From: UMGS1649 sp045637095
GTDB lineage: Bacteria > Bacillota > Clostridia > TANB77 > CAG-465
Assembly: GCA_045637095.1 (NCBI GenBank)
Contig: JAZTYX010000049.1
Location: forward strand, 1-27,587
Length of the DNA: 27,587 bases
Direction of reading: 5' to 3'
This document shows, piece by piece, positions 21,987 to 27,587 of this stretch (positions are counted from its first letter, which is position 1; the number at the start of each line of letters is the position of its first letter). The translations under genes and the position numbers were made by a program. The notes below the pieces were generated by a model. The model was not told the origin of the DNA, did no database searches, and was given only the letters and a program-made list of their open reading frames with translations.

Positions 21987-22015
21987 ATCTTACTAAAAAA
22001 ATGTTATATTTGCAA
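21987..22015 (-). promoter_or_regulatory. Promoter of pgeF
   Basis: On the minus strand TTGCAA (22015-22010), a 17-base spacer and TAAGAT (21992-21987). The -35 lies inside a palindrome, ATATTTGCAAATAT. Confidence 0.55.
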
Positions 22016-22048
22016 ATATTGTACAAATAATATTTTTGGTGATTTTAT

Positions 22049-22510
22049 ATGGATTATACAAAAATGGGGATGAATGAAAAAGAATATACAAAGTATGTAG
22101 AAAACAAAGCTGAAAAAAGCTCGCTACTAAAAAACTGCATTATTGCTTTTATTGTTGGTGGACTAATTTGCATAGTTGGTCAGATTATTACAGATATATC
22201 TATGTATTATGGTCTAGAGAAAAAAGTAGCTTCAACCGTGTCCACTATCTCTTTAATATTTATTGGTGCATTGCTTACTACACTTAAACTATACCAACCT
22301 TTAGGTAAATTTGCAGGTGCTGGTTCTATTGTTCCAATAACGGGTTTCTCTAACTCTATTGTGTCTCCTGCAATAGAATACAAATCTGAAGGATTAGTTC
22401 TAGGTATTGGTGCTAATATGTTTAAGGTAGCAGGTCCAGTACTTGTTTATGGTGTATGTGCATCTGTTGTGTATGGATTAATATATTACATGACACAAAT
22501 ATTCTTTTAG
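22049..22510 (+). CDS. spoVAC: Stage V sporulation protein AC
   Basis: SpoVAC is an inner-forespore-membrane protein that acts as a mechanosensitive channel in dipicolinic acid (DPA) release and takes part in its uptake. The 153-residue product has the family's hydrophobic plan: helices near 28-50, 63-80 and 122-150. Signature segments are GGLICIVGQIITD, FAGAGSIVPITGFSNSIVSPAIEYKSEG and GANMFKVAGPVLVYG. GGTGA lies upstream of ATG 22049. It is the first gene of spoVAC-spoVAD-spoVAE. I could not find a convincing sigma-G promoter by eye. Confidence 0.96.
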   Translation: MDYTKMGMNEKEYTKYVENKAEKSSLLKNCIIAFIVGGLICIVGQIITDISMYYGLEKKVASTVSTISLIFIGALLTTLKLYQPLGKFAGAGSIVPITGFSNSIVSPAIEYKSEGLVLGIGANMFKVAGPVLVYGVCASVVYGLIYYMTQIFF

Positions 22511-22525
22511 GAGGTAGATAATTAT

Positions 22526-23551
22526 ATGAAAATTGGAAAACATACAATTGTTTTTGAAAATACTCCGATAATTATATCTTGTGGTTCTGCTGTTGGTCCA
22601 AAAGAAAAAGAAGGCCCTCTTTCTCCCTACTTTGATACCACTGTTGATGATGTGTACTTTGGAGAAAAAACTTTTGAAAAAGCAGAATCTAAATTTATGG
22701 CTGAAGCTATAGATATTGCTATAAAAAAAGCTGGTATGAATAAAAATAAAATAGACTATATGTTTGCAGGAGATTTGTTAAACCAATGTATTTCTTCTGG
22801 ATATACCGCAAGAAACTTAAGCATTCCATTCTTTGGGTTATATGGAGCATGCTCTACATTTGCCGAAGCAAATATACTAGCCGCATCTTTTGTAAACGCT
22901 GGATATGCATATAACAGTGTTGCATCTGCCTCATCACACTTTTGTGCATCAGAAAGGCAATTTAGATTACCACTCGAGCAAGGTACACAAATGACTCCAA
23001 ATAGCCAATGGACAGTCACAGGTAGTGGCGCTACTTTAATAGCTAAAGCAGATGAAAATAACATTAAGGAATATCCACATATTTCTATGGCTACTCCAGG
23101 TAAAGTAATAGATTTAGGCATTAAAGATATAGCAAACATGGGCGCTGCTATGATGCCTGCTGCTTTTGATACTATTATTACCCACCTTGAAGATACAAAA
23201 CGTACTCCAGATTACTATGATTTAATAGTTACTGGAGATTTAGGAAAACTTGGTTCAGAGCTTTTAATAGAACAACTTAAAGAATATGGTTATGACATAT
23301 CTAAACAACATATGGATTGTGGCGTTAAAATATTTGATACAGAGACGCAAGATGTTGGAGTCGGTGGAAGTGGCTGTGGCTGCTCGGCTTCTGTATTTAC
23401 TGCATACATTTATCCACTACTTAAGAAAAGACAAATTAACAAAGTGTTATTTATTGCAACAGGTGCACTTATGAGCCCCGTATCTTTAGGTCAAGGTGAA
23501 TCTATTCCTGGTATCGCCCACGCTTTAGTTATTGAAAACTTGGAGGTGTAA
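22526..23551 (+). CDS. spoVAD: Stage V sporulation protein AD
   Basis: SpoVAD is the soluble, thiolase-fold subunit of the SpoVA complex and binds DPA directly. The 341-residue protein is full length. Typical segments are ISCGSAVGPKEKEGPLSPYFD, PFFGLYGACSTFAEA, ASASSHFCASERQFRLPLE, VTGDLGKLGSELL, VGVGGSGCGCSASV and ATGALMSPVSLGQGESIPGIAHAL. AGGAGGTAG is 8 bases upstream of ATG 22526. It sits between spoVAC (15-base gap) and spoVAE (1-base gap). Confidence 0.97.
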   Translation: MKIGKHTIVFENTPIIISCGSAVGPKEKEGPLSPYFDTTVDDVYFGEKTFEKAESKFMAEAIDIAIKKAGMNKNKIDYMFAGDLLNQCISSGYTARNLSIPFFGLYGACSTFAEANILAASFVNAGYAYNSVASASSHFCASERQFRLPLEQGTQMTPNSQWTVTGSGATLIAKADENNIKEYPHISMATPGKVIDLGIKDIANMGAAMMPAAFDTIITHLEDTKRTPDYYDLIVTGDLGKLGSELLIEQLKEYGYDISKQHMDCGVKIFDTETQDVGVGGSGCGCSASVFTAYIYPLLKKRQINKVLFIATGALMSPVSLGQGESIPGIAHALVIENLEV

Positions 23552-23552
23552 C

Positions 23553-23921
23553 ATGGAAATATTTTTAACATACCTTAATGTATTTATTACTGGCGGCATA
23601 ATATGTACTATTGGTCAAATACTTATAGACAAAACAAAACTTACGCCTGCAAGAATTCTAGTATTATTTGTTGTACTGGGTGTTATTCTAACAGGGCTTG
23701 GAATATACAAACCAATAGTAGACTTTGGTGGTTCTGGCGCTACTGTCCCTATTAGTGGATTTGGCTATGCTTTAGCTAATGGCGTTAGAGAGGAAATAGA
23801 TAAAAATGGTCTTTTAGGTATATTTACTGGTGGTATAACCGCCACTTCTGCTGGCATAACTGCCGCTATAATTTTTGGATATTTAGGAGCATTAATTTCT
23901 AAATCAAATATTAAGAAATAG
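23553..23921 (+). CDS. spoVAE: Stage V sporulation protein AE
   Basis: This 122-residue membrane protein is related to SpoVAC and completes the three-gene core set for DPA uptake into the spore. The sequence has four hydrophobic stretches and the motifs TGGIICTIGQILIDKTKLTP, GSGATVPISGFGYALANGV and GLLGIFTGGITATSAG. GGAGGTG directly precedes ATG 23553; an in-frame TTG at 23532 inside spoVAD has no site, so the shorter start is chosen. Only AC, AD and AE are present, the usual minimal clostridial set; B. subtilis has AA, AB, AEa and AF as well. Confidence 0.95.
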   Translation: MEIFLTYLNVFITGGIICTIGQILIDKTKLTPARILVLFVVLGVILTGLGIYKPIVDFGGSGATVPISGFGYALANGVREEIDKNGLLGIFTGGITATSAGITAAIIFGYLGALISKSNIKK

Positions 23922-23923
23922 CG

Positions 23924-23953
23924 TTGCATATTTTTCTCCTTTTAATATATAAT
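23924..23953 (+). promoter_or_regulatory. Probable promoter of the PHP gene
   Basis: TTGCAT (23924-23929), an 18-base spacer and a perfect TATAAT (23948-23953). A small hairpin (CTGTTT-TAAT-AAACAG, 23978-23993) lies just before the Shine-Dalgarno. Confidence 0.6.
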
Positions 23954-24007
23954 ACAGTTAAATTTATAATTAATTTCCTGTTTTAATAAACAGAAAGGAG
24001 GATTTAT

Positions 24008-24883
24008 ATGGAACCCCGACTGATTGACCTGCACGTGCATAGCAAACATTCCGATGGCAATTCTTCGCTTCAACAAATAGCCCAAATGTCTAAAGAAAAT
24101 AACGTGGGAGTTATTTCTCTTACAGAACATTACACTTTAGCATCACTTACAAAATTCCGTAGAATCGTTGGCAAAAGTATGGAAGTTATTCCAGGTGTTG
24201 AGCTTAGTTCTTCCCTGCTGCAACATGGACTTAGCAAAAAACATGTTTGTCACGTAATTTCGTATTTCTCTACTACTAAAATTTATAGCGTATTTGACGA
24301 ATATGAATTAAGCAGAAAGAAATGCGTAAAAAAGACATTGGAACTTCTTAAAAAAGAAGGTATTAACCTCTCTTATACCAAAGTTTTGGAATGTGCAAGA
24401 AATCCCGAAAGCGTTGGACGTTTCGATATAGCAATTGCTCTTCATCGGCACGGCTATGCAAAGACTCCTTCTCAGGCTTATACAGAATTCTTTGATACTT
24501 CTTCTCATATCTATGTAGATAGAGAAAAGATGGAAATAGATAAACTCATTAAATCTTTAATTAACTGCGGTGGCGTACCTATTCTTGCTCACCCTAAGAC
24601 ATTAAGACTTAACGAGTCAGATTTTAGAGAATTCGTAATACTGCTTAAGAGCTACGGTCTTCAAGGAATGGAAGTGTATAACCCGCACAACTCTGATGAA
24701 AGACGCAATTTCTACCTTGAACTTTGTAATGAGTTTGACCTTGTTCCTACTGTTGGTTCAGACTTTCATGGAAGATCTCAAGATAACGTAGAAATTGGTC
24801 TTGGCATGGAAAACAACCTTTGTATTTCAGACTATGACATTGTTCGTAATTTGAAAGAACGCAAGCACAAATTATTTGACTAG
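24008..24883 (+). CDS. PHP-domain metal-dependent phosphoesterase (RNase AM/YciV-like)
   Basis: The 291-residue protein is a PHP-family enzyme with the metal-binding motifs in order: DLHVHSKHSDG (residues 7-17), SLTEHYT (near 38), IPGVELSS, GVPILAHPKT (near 190), GMEVYNPHNS and VGSDFHGRS (near 255). Relatives such as E. coli YciV (RNase AM) hydrolyse 3',5'-bisphosphonucleotides and act as 5'-3' exonucleases on short RNA. The second motif has Glu where LTDH is usual. An insertion of about 110 residues follows the third motif, as in YciV. AAAGGAGG precedes ATG 24008. It is a single-gene unit with G+C-richer codons than the spoVA genes. Confidence 0.87.
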   Translation: MEPRLIDLHVHSKHSDGNSSLQQIAQMSKENNVGVISLTEHYTLASLTKFRRIVGKSMEVIPGVELSSSLLQHGLSKKHVCHVISYFSTTKIYSVFDEYELSRKKCVKKTLELLKKEGINLSYTKVLECARNPESVGRFDIAIALHRHGYAKTPSQAYTEFFDTSSHIYVDREKMEIDKLIKSLINCGGVPILAHPKTLRLNESDFREFVILLKSYGLQGMEVYNPHNSDERRNFYLELCNEFDLVPTVGSDFHGRSQDNVEIGLGMENNLCISDYDIVRNLKERKHKLFD

Positions 24884-24906
24884 AGTTAACAGCTCTAGTC
24901 TTTTTT
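24878..24906 (+). terminator. Terminator of the PHP gene, overlapping its stop codon
   Basis: An 8-bp stem GACTAGAG/CTCTAGTC with a 7-base loop is followed by six T. The TAG stop (24881-24883) is within the left arm. Confidence 0.85.
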
Positions 24907-24959
24907 ATACTTTCTTAATATAATTAAATCATACAAAACTTATGCCATGTTTACATAAG

Positions 24960-24988
24960 TTGAATTTTTGGTCAATCTGTGGTATAAT
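24960..24988 (+). promoter_or_regulatory. Sigma-A promoter of the acyltransferase-glmM operon
   Basis: TTGAAT (24960-24965), a 17-base spacer and a perfect TATAAT (24983-24988). The leader is about 45 bases long. Confidence 0.8.
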
Positions 24989-25020
24989 AGTTCGGTCAGA
25001 TAAAAATTTGACCAAAAATT
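24963..25020. repeat. 13-base inverted repeat around the promoter and transcription start
   Basis: AATTTTTGGTCAA (24963-24975) and TTGACCAAAAATT (25008-25020) are perfect inverted copies 32 bases apart. The left copy is in the promoter spacer; the right copy is just after the expected transcription start. A third GGTCA is at 24994-24998. Confidence 0.6.
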
Positions 25021-25039
25021 ATTATTGGAGGTATAACGT

Positions 25040-25726
25040 ATGGAAAATTGTACGAATATTACTGTTCGTGATCTTTTCGACACTGAACAGTATCTTGCAA
25101 GAGACTTGCTTGAAAACAAAACATACCCTTGGGAAGTTCTTCCTAAGATTGAAGAGTTTATCTTAAAACTCGGTCCTACTCTTGATAAAGAAGAGTATGA
25201 TCTCATTTCTGGTGCTGACGGCAAAAACAATGTTTGGATTGCAAAAGACGTAAAAGTTGCAACAGATGCACACCTTTATGGTCCTCTTATTGTAGACCAT
25301 GGTACCGAAATTCGTCATGGAGCTTTTATCCGCGGCAAGGTAATTATCGGAAAGAACTGTGTTATCGGTAATTCTACCGAAATCAAAAATGCAGTTATTA
25401 TGGATAATGCACAGCTTCCCCACTACAACTATATCGGGGATTCCATTGTAGGCAACTACGCTCACCTTGGTGCTGGTGCTATTATTTCAAATCTTAAGAG
25501 CACTAAAACACCTGTTGTAATCGGCGGCGAATTTGCAACTGGACTTCGTAAAGTTGGTGCTTTCCTTGGCGACCATGCAGAAGTTGGATGTAATTCTGTC
25601 TTGAATCCTGGTACTGTTATCGGAAAGGACTCTATTGTATATCCTGTTTCCTGCATCCGCGGTATCATTCCGCCCAACTGTATCGTAAGCACAAAAATTA
25701 CTATCATTGAGAGGGAGAAAAAATAA
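25040..25726 (+). CDS. GlmU C-terminal-like left-handed beta-helix acyltransferase
   Basis: The 228-residue protein is built like the acetyltransferase half of GlmU, without the N-terminal uridylyltransferase. An N-terminal helical part (1-65) precedes hexapeptide repeats (about 70-215, pattern IVDHGTEIRHGAFIRGKVIIGKN). The segment HYNYIGDSIVGNYAHLGAGAI matches GlmU's HLSYIGDxxIGxxxNxGAG region. It may acetylate glucosamine 1-phosphate or a related sugar phosphate for UDP-GlcNAc synthesis. GGAGGTAT precedes ATG 25040. Its stop overlaps the glmM start by one base (TAATG), so the two are translated together. Domain confident; exact substrate inferred from the glmM neighbour. Confidence 0.82.
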   Translation: MENCTNITVRDLFDTEQYLARDLLENKTYPWEVLPKIEEFILKLGPTLDKEEYDLISGADGKNNVWIAKDVKVATDAHLYGPLIVDHGTEIRHGAFIRGKVIIGKNCVIGNSTEIKNAVIMDNAQLPHYNYIGDSIVGNYAHLGAGAIISNLKSTKTPVVIGGEFATGLRKVGAFLGDHAEVGCNSVLNPGTVIGKDSIVYPVSCIRGIIPPNCIVSTKITIIEREKK

Positions 25727-27114
25727 TGAGAAGACTCTTTGGCACCGATGGTATCAGAGGCATCGCAAATAAAACTCTGACCGCCGACCTTGCATATAAG
25801 GTTGGCCTTGCAACAGCAAAACTCATCACCAGTAACCATTTCCGTGATGTAAAAAATTCTCCTTTTGGAGATGACAAACCCGTTGTTCTTATCGGTACGG
25901 ATACCAGACCTTCTAAGGATATGATTGTTTCTGCAATCACTTCTGGTCTTACTGCCGGCGGAGTTAACATTGTGCCGGTTGGCATACTCCCCACTCCTGC
26001 AATTGCATATCTTACCAAGCATTATGCATTTGTAGCTTTGGGCATTATGATAACCGCATCGCATAACCCCAAGGAATACAACGGTATCAAAATCATCGGA
26101 CCTGATGGTTACAAGCTTCCCGACCAGCTCGAGGAACAAATCGAGGATTTGATTTCCAAAATCGAACCTGATACTGTAGCAGAATACTACGCAGAAAGCT
26201 GCGGCAAAATCATCACAGACTATGCTGTATTGGCATCGAATGACTACTTTGCATCTCTTATGCAGTTTATGTATAAACCCATAAGAATTGCAGTAGATTG
26301 TTCCAACGGTTCTGCTTCTACCTGCTACCCCATCTTCAAGTCCTTAGGTCTTTCTGTTCGCGAATACAATGTTGAGAAAGACGGTGAACACATCAATGAG
26401 GGCTGCGGCTCCATGCATCTTGAATTTCTTCAGGATATAATCAAAAACTCTGGTCTTGCCTTCGACTGCGGTATCGCATTTGATGGCGATGCAGACAGAT
26501 GTCTCATGATTGATGAAACCGGCGAAATCGTAGATGGCGACCACATTCTTGCTATCGTTGGAGGATTCCTTAAGGATCTTGGTCTTCTTAAGAACAATCT
26601 CATCGTTGGTACAGTAATGTCCAACTTGGGACTTGTAAAGTTCTGCGAGGAAAAGGGCATCAAGTTCCTTTCCACCAAGGTTGGCGACAAGTACGTTCTT
26701 GAGGAGATGATTACCAACAACGGTTCTCTTGGCGGCGAACAATCTGGTCACATTATCTTCAAAGAGTATGCAACTACTGGTGACGGTATCCTTACCGCAC
26801 TCATGGTTCTTAACATCATGGATAAAACCGGCAAGAAACTCTCTGAACTTAAGAATCAGATGTTCAAATACCCTCAAGTATCCACACAAATCACAGCAAC
26901 GCCTGAACAAAAGAATGCATTTATTGCAAACAATTCTTTGAGACAGCGTATCAACGATTTGGTATACGAAACCTTGGGTAACGACGGTCGTTCTGTTGTT
27001 CGTCCTTCCGGTACTGAGAACTATATTCGTATCATGGTTGAAGGCAAAGACTACGAGACCATCGCAAAACTTCGCGATGATATCCAGGCTTTGATTCTCG
27101 CAAGTCTTAACTAA
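25726..27114 (+). CDS. glmM: Phosphoglucosamine mutase
   Basis: GlmM converts glucosamine 6-phosphate to glucosamine 1-phosphate for cell wall precursor synthesis. The 462-residue protein has the alpha-D-phosphohexomutase plan: RRLFGTDGIRG at the N-terminus, ITASHNPKEYNG with phosphoserine S112, metal loop DGDADRC (253-259), sugar-binding GGEQSGH, and phosphate-binding VRPSGTEN (425-432). The FGTDGIRG start favours GlmM over PGM/PMM. It is coupled to a GlmU-C-like acyltransferase that would act next in the pathway. Codons are clearly richer in G+C than in most genes of the window. A strong terminator follows. Confidence 0.95.
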   Translation: MRRLFGTDGIRGIANKTLTADLAYKVGLATAKLITSNHFRDVKNSPFGDDKPVVLIGTDTRPSKDMIVSAITSGLTAGGVNIVPVGILPTPAIAYLTKHYAFVALGIMITASHNPKEYNGIKIIGPDGYKLPDQLEEQIEDLISKIEPDTVAEYYAESCGKIITDYAVLASNDYFASLMQFMYKPIRIAVDCSNGSASTCYPIFKSLGLSVREYNVEKDGEHINEGCGSMHLEFLQDIIKNSGLAFDCGIAFDGDADRCLMIDETGEIVDGDHILAIVGGFLKDLGLLKNNLIVGTVMSNLGLVKFCEEKGIKFLSTKVGDKYVLEEMITNNGSLGGEQSGHIIFKEYATTGDGILTALMVLNIMDKTGKKLSELKNQMFKYPQVSTQITATPEQKNAFIANNSLRQRINDLVYETLGNDGRSVVRPSGTENYIRIMVEGKDYETIAKLRDDIQALILASLN

Positions 27115-27137
27115 GACTGAAAGATAAAGCCAAACAA

Positions 27138-27178
27138 AAAAATAAGGAGTAAATGTTAAACATTTACTCCTTATTTTT
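27138..27178. terminator. Terminator after glmM
   Basis: An 18-bp perfect stem (AAAAATAAGGAGTAAATG with its complement) closes loop TTAAA. A/T tracts occur on both sides; it lies between convergent glmM and the kinase gene. The 110 bases between it and 27290 show no gene. Confidence 0.92.
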
Positions 27179-27289
27179 ATGATATTAGCCAAGAACTATA
27201 GCAGCTATATATTCTATTCCATATTACCTACAATTTACTAATACAAATTGTAATTTGTTGTTCTTTTTTTTATTTTATTCCTTAATTTT

Positions 27290-27587
27290 TTAATAAAAAT
27301 ATTTAATTGTAAATATTGTACCTTTATTCTTTTCAGACTCAACACTTATTCTTCCATTATCTTTTTCTATAATTGCTTTTGCCAAAGCTAATCCAATTCC
27401 AACACTATCCTTTGTTGATTCTTTCCCTTTATAAAATCTTTTAAATATATTCAAAGTATCTTCTTTATCCATACCTTTACCATAATCAGTTATTTTAATT
27501 TGTGAATATATGTTATTATCTTCGCATTCTAATAACACTTTATTTCCATTATTAGAATATTCTACCGCATTCTTTAAAATATTAGTT
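27290..27587 (-). CDS. Sensor histidine kinase, C-terminal ATPase part (cut by the window edge)
   Basis: Only the last 99 codons are inside the window; the frame stays open to 27587. The sequence is the HATPase_c domain: N box TNILKNAVEYSNNGN, G1 box ITDYGKGMDKED, F box IFKRFYKG, G2 box GIGLALAKAIIEKDNGRISV, and the closing GTIFTIKYF. This is typical of membrane-bound two-component sensor kinases. An internal ATG at 27538 is not the true start, because conserved N-box residues precede it. The sensor domain and the partner regulator lie beyond the right edge. Confidence 0.9.
   Translation of the reverse strand, partial: TNILKNAVEYSNNGNKVLLECEDNNIYSQIKITDYGKGMDKEDTLNIFKRFYKGKESTKDSVGIGLALAKAIIEKDNGRISVESEKNKGTIFTIKYFY

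Noticed and set aside
22001..22048. Sigma-G promoter for spoVAC
   Set aside because: Expected biologically, but no pair of elements matches the consensus and spacing well enough to place it.
25462..27192. Long minus-strand open frames opposite the acyltransferase and glmM
   Set aside because: Shadows of higher-GC coding sequence; no start signals, and the plus-strand genes have all family motifs.

Overview
The window is chromosomal DNA from a low-GC, endospore-forming Clostridia-like Firmicute. The evidence is yabP-yabQ-divIC, spoIIE and a minimal spoVAC-spoVAD-spoVAE operon, together with AT-rich codon use, purine-rich Shine-Dalgarno sites and sigma-A promoters with 17-base spacers. There are 31 protein genes (one cut by the right edge) and two tRNA genes. 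I see no rRNA, insertion sequence, prophage or CRISPR array.

Layout, left to right. 1-4000: a small Cys-rich membrane protein behind a sigma-K-like promoter; the minus-strand block yabP-yabQ-divIC; and a minus-strand trio of an OGG1-like DNA glycosylase, a LolA-like membrane protein and an anchored thioredoxin-like protein. 4100-10000: a DHH phosphoesterase, a VTT/TVP38 membrane protein, tRNA-Gly, a Na+/alanine symporter and spoIIE. 10000-12300: a Met/Cys-rich probable spore protein with a sigma-K-like promoter, an 85-aa unknown coupled to mini-RNase III (mrnC), and a TlpA-like thioredoxin. 12300-16600: a stand-alone Rel/SpoT-type HD hydrolase, a compact aspartate kinase, an ABC-F ATPase and an HAD phosphatase. 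16700-21050: a pilin-like surface protein with two Ig-like domains, tRNA-Cys, a 103-aa orphan and an unknown TPR/coiled-coil operon. 21100-27587: pgeF, spoVAC-D-E, a PHP phosphoesterase, a GlmU-C-like acyltransferase with glmM, and the 3' end of a histidine kinase gene.

The genes serve sporulation (SpoIIE activates sigma-F; YabP/YabQ act in cortex and coat assembly; SpoVAC/D/E import dipicolinic acid), cell division (DivIC), cell wall precursor supply (GlmM), DNA and RNA maintenance, and signalling-nucleotide turnover.

The main anomalies are: (1) an ABC-F protein in which every altered catalytic motif falls in the same composite ATP site; (2) two composition classes of genes, the more GC-rich class mostly being single-gene units with their own consensus promoter and terminator; (3) an A-run that puts the pilin-like leader out of frame with its best start; (4) a perfect hairpin that would hide the aspartate kinase start codon; (5) an unrecognised two-gene operon; (6) two sigma-K-like promoters with identical spacing in front of Cys-rich genes. 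All calls come from reading the sequence by hand; no database search was run.
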